Assembly: GCF_009184635.1 (NCBI RefSeq) | Contig: NZ_WELI01000001.1 | Span: forward strand, 248,001-312,000 | Reading direction: 5' to 3' | DNA from: Rudanella paleaurantiibacter | GTDB taxonomy: Bacteria > Bacteroidota > Bacteroidia > Cytophagales > Spirosomataceae | DNA length: 64,000 bases | Part shown: one piece after another, positions 1-8,484 of the stretch | How positions within the stretch are numbered: position 1 is the first letter of the stretch | Layout of the letters: the number at the start of each line of letters is the position of its first letter | Notes under the pieces: generated by a model | Told to the model about the DNA's origin: nothing | Databases searched by the model: none | Seen by the model: the letters and a program-made list of their open reading frames with translations, nothing else | Position numbers and translations under genes: made by a program

Positions 1-1
1 A

Positions 2-1018
2 GAGGCCGCCGAAGCCTACGATGTACTGAGCGATGCCAATAAGCGGGCGCGCTACGATCAGTTTGGCCATGCCGGACTCGGTGGTGCGGCAAGCGGTGGC
101 GGCTACGGAGCGGGCGGCCCATCGATGGAGGATATTTTCAGCCAGTTTGGCGACATCTTCGGTGAGGAGTCTCCGTTTGGTAGCTTCTTCAACCGGGGCG
201 GTGGCGGTTCGCGGCAGCGCGTTCGGCGCGGCTCCGACCTGCGCATCAAGCTGAAGCTGAACCTACAGGAAGTAGCCAACGGCGTTGAGAAAAAGATCAA
301 GGTAAAGCGCCACGTTTCGTGTACCACCTGCGGAGGTAACGGCTCTAAGAACGGTACGGCCGTCCAGACTTGTTCGTCGTGCAACGGCACGGGTCAGGTT
401 CGGAAGGTGGTGAATACCATGCTCGGACAGATGGTGTCGACCAGCACATGCCCTACCTGTAACGGCGAAGGCAAAATTGTGACCGACCGCTGTGATGCTT
501 GCTTCGGCGAGGGTCGGGTGCTCGAAGAAGACGTAATCCCGATCAAGATTCCGGCGGGTGTAGCCGAGGGAATCCAGCTCTCGGTGGGCGGTAAGGGCAA
601 CGTACCTCCCCGTGGGGGCGTGGCCGGCGACCTGCTCATTGTGGTTGAAGAAGAAGAAGATGTTGACCTCAAGCGCGACGGCAGCAACGTGGTGTACGAC
701 TTGTACGTTACGTTCCCCGATGCGGCTTTGGGTACGAGTGTCGAGGTGCCAACCATCGACGGGCGCGCCCGCATTACGCTCGAACCGGGCACACAAAGCG
801 GCAAAATCCTGCGTCTGAAAGGCAAAGGTATCAAAGAGCTCAATGGCTACGGCCGGGGCGATCAACTGATTCACGTGAACGTGTGGACTCCCCGTACCAT
901 TTCATCAGAAGAGCGGGCTATTCTCGAAAAACTGCGCGCATCGCCCAATTTCCAGCCTAAGCCGAACAAAAACGAGAAAGGCTTCTTCGAGAAGATGAAA
1001 GACTTCTTTCATGGTTGA
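2..1018 (+). CDS. dnaJ: Chaperone protein DnaJ, 5' end outside the window
   Basis: Hsp40 co-chaperone that delivers unfolded proteins to DnaK and stimulates its ATPase in the cytoplasm. The frame is open from base 2, so the first part of the J domain is missing. What remains begins with the last J-domain helix (EAYDVLSD, YDQFGHAG), followed by a Gly/Phe-rich linker, then four zinc-binding CxxCxGxG repeats (CTTCGGNG, CSSCNGTG, CPTCNGEG, CDACFGEG), then the C-terminal substrate-binding region ending near base 1018. An ATG at 125 is internal and is not the start. The intact set of four zinc repeats separates DnaJ from CbpA-type proteins. A strong hairpin terminator follows. In many bacteria grpE lies just upstream, which cannot be checked here. 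Confidence 0.97.
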   Translation, partial: EAAEAYDVLSDANKRARYDQFGHAGLGGAASGGGYGAGGPSMEDIFSQFGDIFGEESPFGSFFNRGGGGSRQRVRRGSDLRIKLKLNLQEVANGVEKKIKVKRHVSCTTCGGNGSKNGTAVQTCSSCNGTGQVRKVVNTMLGQMVSTSTCPTCNGEGKIVTDRCDACFGEGRVLEEDVIPIKIPAGVAEGIQLSVGGKGNVPPRGGVAGDLLIVVEEEEDVDLKRDGSNVVYDLYVTFPDAALGTSVEVPTIDGRARITLEPGTQSGKILRLKGKGIKELNGYGRGDQLIHVNVWTPRTISSEERAILEKLRASPNFQPKPNKNEKGFFEKMKDFFHG

Positions 1019-1044
1019 AAGCGATTTTTAGCGCACTGGCTATC

Positions 1045-1084
1045 AAAAAAAGCCGTCAGGTCCCAGACCTGACGGCTTTTTTTG
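1045..1084 (+). terminator. Rho-independent terminator after dnaJ
   Basis: A perfect 12-base stem (1051-1062 with 1066-1077) has a 3-base loop. It is followed by a run of T and preceded by a run of A, so it could work in both directions. It sits 30 bases after the dnaJ stop codon. Confidence 0.9.
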
Positions 1085-1107
1085 TGAAAATACGAAGGAA
1101 AATGGAT

Positions 1108-1142
1108 AGACATGACATTTCTCTAAACGAGATGTCATGTCT
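1108..1142. repeat. Inverted repeat after the dnaJ terminator
   Basis: An 11-base perfect inverted repeat (1108-1118 with 1132-1142, sequence AGACATGACAT and its complement) surrounds a 13-base loop. It lies between dnaJ and the convergent small gene ending at 1163. It has no T run, so it may be a second weak terminator for the minus-strand gene or a protein-binding site. Confidence 0.5.
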
Positions 1143-1162
1143 CCCTGCCCCACGCTTTTCTG

Positions 1163-1387
1163 CTACAGCCCTTTTCTGCTCAACTCTTTGCGCACCTTTT
1201 CGGCCGCGGCCAAATCGGTAAGGGTCACTCCAAGGCGCTTGCGCAGGGTGGGCGAGGTGGTCAGCATCTCGCTCGCAATCTGAATGAGCAGGGCAGCCGT
1301 AGCCGTACCGTTGGCCTTATGACGGCGGGCCGGAACTGCCGCAGGCGCATTGTATGTAGTGGTGGTCAGCAGTTCTAGCGATTTCAT
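1163..1387 (-). CDS. Small hypothetical protein, 74 aa
   Basis: I do not recognise this protein. It has an N-terminal stretch rich in Thr, Ala and Pro, then a basic turn (ARRHKANG) and a predicted helical C-terminal half (LLIQIASEML, LAAAEKVRKEL). There is no signal peptide and no membrane segment. The composition looks like real coding sequence, and no larger gene competes for this space. It is convergent with dnaJ. Only the ATG at 1387 gives this frame, and no clear promoter box was found upstream. It could be a small cytoplasmic protein specific to this lineage. Existence is likely but not certain, and the function is unknown. Confidence 0.5.
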   Translation of the reverse strand: MKSLELLTTTTYNAPAAVPARRHKANGTATAALLIQIASEMLTTSPTLRKRLGVTLTDLAAAEKVRKELSRKGL

Positions 1388-1524
1388 TGTGCGTTGTATC
1401 CGTTGTTTCTGGTCTGCTTATAGAACAATAAAATGGCCGTTTTAGCTCATTTAAGCCTACTTTTAGCGATAAATAGTACACAATTTGGCCTTGTTTTTGG
1501 GGTCTGATTTAAGGCGTGCCCGTA

Positions 1525-1570
1525 AGCAAAACACCCCTGCCGACGCGGTGCCGACAGGGGTGTTTTTGAA
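1525..1570 (-). terminator. Hairpin terminator of the DUF2723 gene
   Basis: A perfect 12-base stem (1528-1539 with 1555-1566) with a 15-base loop lies just beyond the stop of the minus-strand gene at 1588. T runs flank it on both strands, so it could also stop plus-strand transcription. Confidence 0.75.
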
Positions 1571-1587
1571 TATAATTGGCGTGCTGA

Positions 1588-4545
1588 TTAACCGCCGTAA
1601 GCCGAATAGTGCTTTTCGAGCAGGGCTTCGTACTTCTGGGCGAGAGCATCCTGCTTGGCTTCTTTGCAGGCTTCAACAATTGAGTTGAGGCTGTACAGAT
1701 CCGACCGAACATCACCAAACTGCCGACCCGACGTTTTGTTGTAAGTCAGGTTCTGGTCAATGCGGGTCACCATCGTATCGGCAATTTCGAGGGCCTTCTT
1801 GGTGTCGCCTACGTTGAAGTATAGCTGCACGAAGTTCGACGAAATCTGGTCGAAGGGAATGGTGCTGTCGGGGATTACGCTGAGCGAGTAGTCGAGTACC
1901 TTTTTGGCTTCGGCTTTTTTACCCTCGCGAATCAATTGATCGGCCAACCGGAAGAACGCGATCCGTGCCGTTAGCACCGGCGACCCTTTATACGTTTCGT
2001 CGTAGTAGGTGTTCGGGTTGTTCATCTCACGCCAGAACGACCGCTTCATCAGGTTGTTAGCCGCAATGTCGGTATTCACAAAACCATCCGACGCGCCATC
2101 GACCCGCACCGGCATCAGGCGGTACGCGTAACCCTCTACCTGCATGTGATCTTTCAGATTGAGGTAGTTGTCCGATGCCAGCGTCGATGAGAAATAGATC
2201 GGCCGCTGCCAGTTGTTCGTCGCGATGATGTCGAGCATAATCAGGTCAGGTTTGTACAGATCACGCTTGCCAATGGTCCACTGAAGGGTATCGCCTACGA
2301 GGGGGCGCAGCAGCGAAGGTACAAAATTGGCTTTGTCGACAGCCGCCTTGTCGATAGGCAGGAACAGTACCGACGAGGGGAGAATGCTCGTCATTTCGCC
2401 CGTGGTGAGGGGCACCCGAACCGCTTGACTACCCTGCTTCACGAGGTTGATATACTGTTTCAGGTCGATACCGTCTTTCACGGCGCTCATCTCGTAGAAC
2501 GGAATCACGTCGTTTTCGCCCTTGTTGAACTGATCGAACTCAAGTGAAATCGGGAGTGCCTCCGACTCGTAGGTTTTGCGCTTCATCTGCTGAATGTACC
2601 ACTCGGTACCCAACAGGCTCAGGTTACACACCCGCACATCGCGCCGGAAGCCTTCAACCTCCTGCGCGTACCAGAGCGGGAAGGTATCGTTATCGCCCCC
2701 GGTAAACAGAATGGCGTTGGGTGCGCACGAGTTAAGCAGGTTTTTGGCAAAATCGACCGAGTGGTAGCGGTTCGAGCGGTCGTGATTATCCCAGCTTTTG
2801 GCGCCCATCATCACCGGCACCAGCAGGCTCAGGCCCACAATAGCCCCGTTGCGGGTCATGTCTGATTTGAGGTATTGTCGTAGCCCCTCGGCCAGCGCCA
2901 TTACGCCCAACCCAACCCAGATGGCGAAGAAATAGTACGAAGCTACGTAGATGTAGTCGCGCTCGCGGGGTTCGGAGGGCGGTGAGTTCAGGAACACCTG
3001 CAACGCAATACCTGTGAACAGAAATAGCAGCCCGACAATCAGAAAATCGCGCCGGTTGCGGTAGTACTGGAATACAATACCAAATAGGCCCAGCAAGAAC
3101 GGCAGCATGTAGAAATTGTCGCGGGCTTTGTTGGTCTTGAGCAGTTCGGGAGCTCCTTCATCGGTCGACCAAGGCAGCAGATAACCGGCCCCTTCCTGAT
3201 CCGATTCGCGACCGGAGAAATTCCACATCAGATACCGCCAGTACATGTGCCCCAACTGGTAGTTGAAGAAAAACTCCAGGTTATCGCCAAAGGTTGGTTT
3301 TTGCCCTTCGGCCAGACCGAGCATTTGGCGGTACAGCTGCGGGTGGTTTTGCTGCGAGCTATACACCCGCGGGAACAGCATCTCGTCGCCGGGTTCATAC
3401 ACGTACTTAGGCGAGTTGCCGTACTCGACGTATTTGTTCCCTTCTTTCTTGAAAAGCGGGTCGCCGGGTTTCTGGTCAACCGGGCGCGAGGTAAACACCG
3501 GCCCATAGGTGAGCGAACGGCTACCGTATTGCTCGCGCTTGAGGTACGAGATAAAGTTGAGGGCGTCGCTCGGGTCGTTTTCGTTGATAGGCGGGTTGAA
3601 GTCTGACCGCACCAATACCTGAATGTACGAGATGTAGCCCACCAGCACGAACGCCAGACCCAGCAGGGCCGTGTTGATGTACACCCGTCCATTCTTGTTC
3701 GACCAGAACAGGGCGTAAATCAGAGCCGCAAAGAACAGCACCGCAAACACGGTCATACCCGTGCTAAACGGCATGCCCAGTGTGTTGACAAAGAATTTTT
3801 CGAGTACAAAAGCCGCGCTGGGCAGGCCCGGAATAATACCCGCGTTGATGACACCCAGTACCGCAAACCCGATGATGAAGGCGATGGCACCCCCTTTGAA
3901 CGTGGGCCGGGCGGTTTTCTTGAAATAGTAAATAAGGGCCAGGGCGGGCAAGGTCACGAGGTTGAGCAAGTGAACCCCGATAGACAGGCCAATGAGGTAG
4001 GCAATGAAGATCAGCCAGCGGTTGGCCGCGGCTTCGTCCTGAATGCGCTCCCAGCGGAAGGCCGCCCACACCACAATGGCCGTGAAAAACGACGACATAC
4101 CGTACACCTCGGCCTCAACGGCAGAGAACCAGAATGTGTCGGAGAAGGTATACACCAGCGCCCCCACTACGGCCGAGCCTACCACGAGCAGGGAGTCGGC
4201 TGTGTTGTATTCCGATTCCGGTTTGCCAATCAGTTTCTGGGCGAGCATAGAGATAGTCCAGCACAGAAACAGAATGGTGAAGGCCGAAGCCAGTACCGAT
4301 ACCATGTTGATCCAGAAGGCTACCTGCGTAACATCGCCCCCGGCCAGCAGGGAAAAAATACGACCAATGAGCAGGAAGAACGGTGCCCCCGGAGGGTGCG
4401 GAACCTGGAGTTTGTAGGCACAGGCAATAAATTCACCACAATCCCAGAAGCTGGCGGTGCGTTCGACCGTGAGGCTGTAGGTTAGCAACGCAACCGCGAA
4501 GGTGGCCCAGCCCGCAATGGTGTTCAAGCGTCGGAATGACTGCAT
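1588..4545 (-). CDS. DUF2723 polytopic membrane protein
   Basis: A large membrane protein (985 aa from the chosen start) of the DUF2723 family, which databases relate to protein O-mannosyltransferase-like GT-C glycosyltransferases. The N-terminal half holds about ten hydrophobic segments. The first loop carries the acidic conserved stretch FWDCGEFIA followed by VPHPPGAPFF, as expected for a GT-C-type first loop. A second membrane block (around residues 500-600) includes EPRERDYIYV. The last 300 residues are soluble and end in helical, TPR-like repeats. I chose the ATG at 4545 (MQSFRRLN), because the longer reading frame to 4725 runs through an intergenic repeat and would put charged, repeat-derived sequence before the first helix. 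Sugar donor and target are unknown. It stands alone, with a terminator behind it. Confidence 0.88.
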   Translation of the reverse strand: MQSFRRLNTIAGWATFAVALLTYSLTVERTASFWDCGEFIACAYKLQVPHPPGAPFFLLIGRIFSLLAGGDVTQVAFWINMVSVLASAFTILFLCWTISMLAQKLIGKPESEYNTADSLLVVGSAVVGALVYTFSDTFWFSAVEAEVYGMSSFFTAIVVWAAFRWERIQDEAAANRWLIFIAYLIGLSIGVHLLNLVTLPALALIYYFKKTARPTFKGGAIAFIIGFAVLGVINAGIIPGLPSAAFVLEKFFVNTLGMPFSTGMTVFAVLFFAALIYALFWSNKNGRVYINTALLGLAFVLVGYISYIQVLVRSDFNPPINENDPSDALNFISYLKREQYGSRSLTYGPVFTSRPVDQKPGDPLFKKEGNKYVEYGNSPKYVYEPGDEMLFPRVYSSQQNHPQLYRQMLGLAEGQKPTFGDNLEFFFNYQLGHMYWRYLMWNFSGRESDQEGAGYLLPWSTDEGAPELLKTNKARDNFYMLPFLLGLFGIVFQYYRNRRDFLIVGLLFLFTGIALQVFLNSPPSEPRERDYIYVASYYFFAIWVGLGVMALAEGLRQYLKSDMTRNGAIVGLSLLVPVMMGAKSWDNHDRSNRYHSVDFAKNLLNSCAPNAILFTGGDNDTFPLWYAQEVEGFRRDVRVCNLSLLGTEWYIQQMKRKTYESEALPISLEFDQFNKGENDVIPFYEMSAVKDGIDLKQYINLVKQGSQAVRVPLTTGEMTSILPSSVLFLPIDKAAVDKANFVPSLLRPLVGDTLQWTIGKRDLYKPDLIMLDIIATNNWQRPIYFSSTLASDNYLNLKDHMQVEGYAYRLMPVRVDGASDGFVNTDIAANNLMKRSFWREMNNPNTYYDETYKGSPVLTARIAFFRLADQLIREGKKAEAKKVLDYSLSVIPDSTIPFDQISSNFVQLYFNVGDTKKALEIADTMVTRIDQNLTYNKTSGRQFGDVRSDLYSLNSIVEACKEAKQDALAQKYEALLEKHYSAYGG

Positions 4546-4634
4546 AAATTGTGTAGGAGTCGTTAGTCGAAAAGTCAATAGCTCTGTTGTGTGCCGGAGA
4601 GTATAAACAAGCCTGTTTTTGTCATTCCGTCCTA

Positions 4635-4727
4635 TTTTGTCATCCCGACGGTAGGAGGGATCTACGCTTAATCCATTCAATTTGAGCGGATACGAAAAAG
4701 ATCCCTCCTGCCGTCGGGATGACAAAA
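4635..4727. repeat. Dispersed hairpin repeat, copy 1 (CATCCCGACG type)
   Basis: A long inverted repeat: the arm at 4635-4663 matches the complement of 4699-4727 with one mismatch, around a 35-base loop. The arm core reads CATCCCGACG then AGGAGGGATCT. A second copy with the same core lies at 14379-14450. It falls in the 392-base gap between the DUF2723 gene and the antitoxin gene; the rest of that gap shows no gene. It is a REP/BIME-like or small mobile element by appearance. Confidence 0.85.
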
Positions 4728-4937
4728 ATGCGTTTGAGTAGACTTGTCTCGCACCCTATATAAGGCAACGCAACTGCTTTTCTGGTCAAAATTACTAAAA
4801 TTGACTCCGACAACCGGACAGGGGCCTGTTAAAAATCGTTAAGGTGGCAGGAGAGGGTTCGCGTGAACGGCTTTGCGATCCAGATAGGTTTGGTGGTATC
4901 GCCGAAAAAAAGGAAATTTGACTAAAAGCAAACAAAG

Positions 4938-5171
4938 ATGAGCGTACAGGTTATTCACGACAGCAAAGGAAATCCGGCGGGTGTTTTTATACCTATGCGC
5001 GATTGGAATCAGCTTAAAAAGAAATACACCGATTTATCTTCTTACGAAATAGAAGAGCCGAGTCGTGAACAGCTAATTTCGGAATTGAAAGAAGCTATTC
5101 TTGAACTTAAGGCCGTTGAACAGGGAGTAAAGCAAGCGAGGCCTTTAGCCGATCTGCTCAATGAATTATAA
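4938..5171 (+). CDS. Type II antitoxin, RelB/Phd-like
   Basis: Putative antitoxin (77 aa) that would bind and neutralise the toxin encoded just after it and repress the shared promoter. The N-terminal part is a short beta-rich region (VQVIHDSKGNPAGVFIPM), like the DNA-binding and dimerisation part of many small antitoxins. The rest is a long acidic helix (LISELKEAILELKAVEQGVKQ) of the kind that wraps a RelE-type toxin. The gene overlaps the toxin start by 11 bases, which is typical of translationally coupled toxin-antitoxin pairs. Assignment rests on size, layout and the toxin's identity. The exact antitoxin family is not certain. Confidence 0.78.
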   Translation: MSVQVIHDSKGNPAGVFIPMRDWNQLKKKYTDLSSYEIEEPSREQLISELKEAILELKAVEQGVKQARPLADLLNEL

Positions 5172-5490
5172 GATTCTGACCTTGGCCGTTTTTGATAAAC
5201 AGATCAAGCGGCTGGCCAAAAAGTATCCATCTATAAAATCGGACCTTATTCATTTAGGAGAAGAACTTAAAGAAAACCCCACGCTCGGTCAATCGTTAGG
5301 TGGTAATCTCTATAAAGTCAGGCTCAAAATTACGTCAAAGAAAACAGGTAAGGCAGGAGGTGCTCGTGTGATCACGTATGTGAAGGTGGTAAATGAGACC
5401 GTGACACTGTCATATATTTATGATAAATCGGAGCAAAGCACTGTTTCTGGTGATGAATTGGATGATTTGCTGGCATTGCTGGAAAGTTAA
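5161..5490 (+). CDS. RelE/ParE-family toxin
   Basis: Putative toxin (109 aa) of the RelE/ParE fold. RelE members cut mRNA in the ribosome, and ParE members poison gyrase. Sequence signs are FDKQIKRLAKKYPSIKSDL in the N-terminal helices, then GGNLYKVRLKI, then the strand ARVITYVKVV and LSYIYDKSE, the layout of the family (helix pair, then four-stranded sheet with basic residues). It begins inside the antitoxin gene. The stop is followed after 6 bases by the next gene, so all three may form one transcript. No frameshift is seen, and the pair looks intact. Whether it acts on ribosomes or gyrase cannot be told from the sequence. Confidence 0.85.
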   Translation: MNYKILTLAVFDKQIKRLAKKYPSIKSDLIHLGEELKENPTLGQSLGGNLYKVRLKITSKKTGKAGGARVITYVKVVNETVTLSYIYDKSEQSTVSGDELDDLLALLES

Positions 5491-5496
5491 AAAGGC

Positions 5497-6582
5497 ATGT
5501 CTCCCGACTCAATAATCGCTCACATTGCTGCCCTCCAATCGCATACCGATTCGCGATTCTCGCCCGGTCTGTTTCCTTCGTACCGGATTCAGCCGCAATG
5601 GCTAAACTACCGCCGGGCCGACAATAATGTGTTTCTGACGGCCTGCACGCTTTTTACTTTGCAGGGGATTCGGCACCGGCTCGCGCCCGATGCGGCCCGG
5701 CTTGTTGATGAAATAGGCGAACGAGCCGCGCGCGCTTACCCACACTTCCGCAACAAGGATGGTCTCGACACATATAATTTCTGGCCGACACGCCCCTCAC
5801 GGCATTTTTCCAATGGGCGGCTACTCCACCGCTTCGATCATTTTCGTATCCCCGACGACATCGACGATACGGCTCTGGTGTTTCTGACTCAGCCACCCGC
5901 ACCTGAGACCCTGATTTGGCTCAAAGAAAAGCTCTCCCAACACGCCAACGGCACCCGGCACCGCATCCGCAACACCTTTCCTGAGTACCGCCACCTGCGC
6001 GCTTACTCTACCTGGTTCGGCAAAAAAATGCCTATCGACTTCGATGTCTGCGCGTTGAGTAATCTGCTGTACCTGATTTTTCGGCATAAGCTGCCCCGGA
6101 ATGAGCACGACACCGACAGTCTGACCCTATTGGTACAAATGGTACGTTCGGGCCAGTACGTCTCGCAGCCGTTTCGCTGTGCTCCGCACTACGCTCGAAC
6201 GCCCCTCATTCTGTATCACATCGGACGGTTATTGGCTATGTTTCACCCACCCGAACTGGTTGCCGTGCAGCCTCAGCTCGTGGCCGATGCCCGTGCTCAA
6301 CTCGCTCAGGTTACCCACCCGATGGACCGGGTGATTTTGTCGACCACCCTCCGCCGGCTCGGTGAGAACCCGCCCCCGCTCGACCTGACCCATATCGAAC
6401 AGTCGTTCGAAACGTTCCATTTTTTCATTGCCGGGATGCTCACGGCCTACGAGCACCCACTGCTGAACCGGCTGGCCACCAGTCCGTTTGTGCATATGCG
6501 CTGGGTTTGCGAAGCGCACTGCTGGGCGTTGGTAGCGGAGTATTTGACAGAGGGTGGAGGGGAGGAAAGGAGAAGGGGGTAA
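5497..6582 (+). CDS. Unknown protein with a DxDDTA motif (alpha-toroid-like)
   Basis: A 361-residue protein I cannot assign with confidence. It is rich in helices, Arg, His and aromatic residues, with no signal peptide. Residues 121-126 read DIDDTA, preceded by RIPD and followed by LVFL. DxDDTA is the catalytic acid motif of class II terpene cyclases such as squalene-hopene cyclase. Other conserved-looking stretches are TYNFWP (92-97) and RHFSNGRLLHRFDHF. The protein is about half the size of a squalene-hopene cyclase and shows no repeated QW motifs, so the motif may instead mark a related alpha-alpha toroid fold. It begins 6 bases after the toxin gene. Prenyl or terpene chemistry is an inference from one motif only. 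Confidence 0.6.
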   Translation: MSPDSIIAHIAALQSHTDSRFSPGLFPSYRIQPQWLNYRRADNNVFLTACTLFTLQGIRHRLAPDAARLVDEIGERAARAYPHFRNKDGLDTYNFWPTRPSRHFSNGRLLHRFDHFRIPDDIDDTALVFLTQPPAPETLIWLKEKLSQHANGTRHRIRNTFPEYRHLRAYSTWFGKKMPIDFDVCALSNLLYLIFRHKLPRNEHDTDSLTLLVQMVRSGQYVSQPFRCAPHYARTPLILYHIGRLLAMFHPPELVAVQPQLVADARAQLAQVTHPMDRVILSTTLRRLGENPPPLDLTHIEQSFETFHFFIAGMLTAYEHPLLNRLATSPFVHMRWVCEAHCWALVAEYLTEGGGEERRRG

Positions 6583-6665
6583 GGGAGAATCCGTTCGTAT
6601 CGGTTTTATCCGGTTCGATCCGTTTACCAATCAACTCTGTATGAAAATGGATAACCGGGGCTGAT

Positions 6666-7184
6666 TCACGCTGTAAAGGACAGACTCGTTATTGCTAACT
6701 CCTCGTTTCCGCGTGGGGTGCGGAGGGTGATGATGTCGCCAACGCGCTTGCCTTGCAGACTGCGGGCCAATGGAGCCGTAAACGCAATGAGGCCCTGCGT
6801 AGCGTCGGCTTCATCGACCCCCACAATGGTCAGCTGGCGCGTCGTGGCCGACTCCGATCGGCCTGTCAGTGTTACGGTCGCTCCAAACCGAACCACCGGA
6901 TCGTCGGCGTGGTCGTGCGGATGCACCACGGTGGCACTCGCTATCCGGCTGTTGAGGGCGACTATTTTGCCATTGATGAGTGCCAATTGGCGGGTTCGCT
7001 CGGTTTCGTCGGGCTCGACCGTTTGCAGACGTACCCGCTCGGTTTCCAGATCGGCCAGCTCGGTACGGAGCAGTAACAGTCCCCGGGGCGTCACGTAATT
7101 GGTAACGCCGGGTGGCAGCGGAGCCCGGGCCGGAATCACGACTGGGTCGTCGGCAGTTTCGTTTTTGAGGAAGGCACGGCTCAT
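6666..7184 (-). CDS. GreA/GreB-family transcription factor
   Basis: A 172-residue protein of the Gre family. These factors enter the RNA polymerase secondary channel and restart backtracked complexes by stimulating transcript cleavage. The N-terminal coiled coil runs from about residue 35 to 82 (LLLLRTELADLETERV ... INGKIVALNSRI) with an acidic turn at its tip (EPDETE), the part that coordinates magnesium in GreA/GreB. The C-terminal domain (about 95-170) has FGATVTLTG, TIVGVDEADA, PLARSLQGKRVGD, the FKBP-like Gre C-terminal signature. It is divergent from canonical GreA, so it may be an additional Gre-like factor rather than the housekeeping one. It is a single gene on the minus strand. Confidence 0.88.
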   Translation of the reverse strand: MSRAFLKNETADDPVVIPARAPLPPGVTNYVTPRGLLLLRTELADLETERVRLQTVEPDETERTRQLALINGKIVALNSRIASATVVHPHDHADDPVVRFGATVTLTGRSESATTRQLTIVGVDEADATQGLIAFTAPLARSLQGKRVGDIITLRTPRGNEELAITSLSFTA

Positions 7185-7305
7185 CGGAAAACAAAGGAAA
7201 AAAGTACAGGCACCTGCTTTTATCCCTAAAACCCCGTACCCAATCGGTTGTTACGGAAATCGATGGTGCGCTCCTGATCGGCCGGGTAGCGTTACCGGGC
7301 CCCGG

Positions 7306-7338
7306 TTGGTTCTGTTTTAGTCCAGTTCCCTATCTTTG
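7306..7338 (+). promoter_or_regulatory. Bacteroidota promoter abutting the oxidoreductase start
   Basis: A TTG at 7306-7308 and TATCTTTG at 7331-7338, 22 bases apart, fit the Bacteroidota -33/-7 pattern. Only four bases separate the -7 box from the ATG at 7343, so the message may start at or near the first codon. Confidence 0.7.
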
Positions 7339-7342
7339 TCAC

Positions 7343-8425
7343 ATGACCTCTCAACCCTCTCCAATCCGCGTCCTCGTTGTGGGCTGCGGCAATATGGGCG
7401 CGTCGCACGCGCAGGCTTACCAACTTCTCGATGGCTTCGAAATCTGCGGTATCGTTTCGACCGGTAAGAGCAAGCACGTTCTGAACGAAAAACTCGGCGG
7501 AGGCTACCCGCTCTTCGACGATTACGCTGCGGCCCTCGCCGAAACCCGCCCCGATGCGGTTTGCATCTCAACTTACCCCGATACCCACGAGCAATTTGCC
7601 ATTATGGCGCTCGAAGCGGGCTGTCACGTCTTTATCGAAAAACCCCTGGCCGATACCGTCGAAGGGGCCGAGCGCGTGGTGGAGGCCGCCGTGAAAGCCG
7701 ACCGTAAAGTAGTGGTCGGGTATATTTTGCGGGTGCACCCCTCGTGGGAGCGGTTCGTGCAGGAAGCTCAGCAGCTGGGTAAGCCACTTGTGATGCGCAT
7801 GAACCTGAATCAGCAGAGCCACGGCTACATGTGGACCGTGCACCGTAACCTGATGAAGTCGCTCAGCCCGATTGTTGACTGTGGCGTGCATTACATTGAT
7901 GTGATGTGCCAGATGACCCGCTCGAAACCCGTTTGGGTGAGCGCCATCGGGGCCCGACTGACCAACGACATTCCGGCCGACAACTACAACTACGGCCAAC
8001 TGCAAATCCGTTTCGAAGATGGCTCAGTGGGCTGGTACGAAGCTGGCTGGGGCCCCATGATGAGCGAAACGGCCTTTTTTGTGAAGGATGTGATCGGGCC
8101 GAATGGCTGCGTATCCATTGTGGCTAAAAACGCGGGTGCTGTTGGTAACTCCGACAACGTGGACGCCCACACCAAAACCGAGTCGCTGCGGGTACACCGT
8201 GCGGAGATCGACGCCAACGACGAGTTTACCCAACCCGACGAGTGGATCGACCTGACCGACGAGCCCGACCACCAGGAGCTCTGTAACCGTGAGCAGCGGT
8301 ACTTCCTCAAGTCGATTCAGGAAAACCTCGACCTGACCGATCACCTGGCCGATGCCGTCAACTCTCTGCGCATTGCCTTCGCCTGCGACGAGAGCGTTCG
8401 CACGGGCGAGGTAGTGCGGTTGTAA
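7343..8425 (+). CDS. Gfo/Idh/MocA-family oxidoreductase (cytoplasmic)
   Basis: NAD(P)-dependent sugar or cyclitol dehydrogenase of the Gfo/Idh/MocA family (360 aa). The N-terminal Rossmann fold begins at once with IRVLVVGCGNMGASHA, the dinucleotide-binding glycine turn. IEKPLADT carries the family's EKP motif with its catalytic lysine, and CGVHYIDVM matches the second conserved region with its histidine. There is no signal sequence, unlike the second family member at 18416. The next gene, a sugar isomerase-like protein, follows after 59 bases on the same strand, which suggests one pathway for a sugar or inositol-like compound. The substrate cannot be named from sequence. Confidence 0.92.
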   Translation: MTSQPSPIRVLVVGCGNMGASHAQAYQLLDGFEICGIVSTGKSKHVLNEKLGGGYPLFDDYAAALAETRPDAVCISTYPDTHEQFAIMALEAGCHVFIEKPLADTVEGAERVVEAAVKADRKVVVGYILRVHPSWERFVQEAQQLGKPLVMRMNLNQQSHGYMWTVHRNLMKSLSPIVDCGVHYIDVMCQMTRSKPVWVSAIGARLTNDIPADNYNYGQLQIRFEDGSVGWYEAGWGPMMSETAFFVKDVIGPNGCVSIVAKNAGAVGNSDNVDAHTKTESLRVHRAEIDANDEFTQPDEWIDLTDEPDHQELCNREQRYFLKSIQENLDLTDHLADAVNSLRIAFACDESVRTGEVVRL

Positions 8426-8484
8426 GATACTTTGCCCGGTAAACCGGTCTGGTTGTACGCTTTTCAACAAAACACCTTCCTGTT

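Noticed and set aside
4546-4725. N-terminal extension of the DUF2723 protein
   Set aside because: The extra 60 codons read through a dispersed inverted repeat, and the hydrophobic first helix starts properly at the ATG at 4545.
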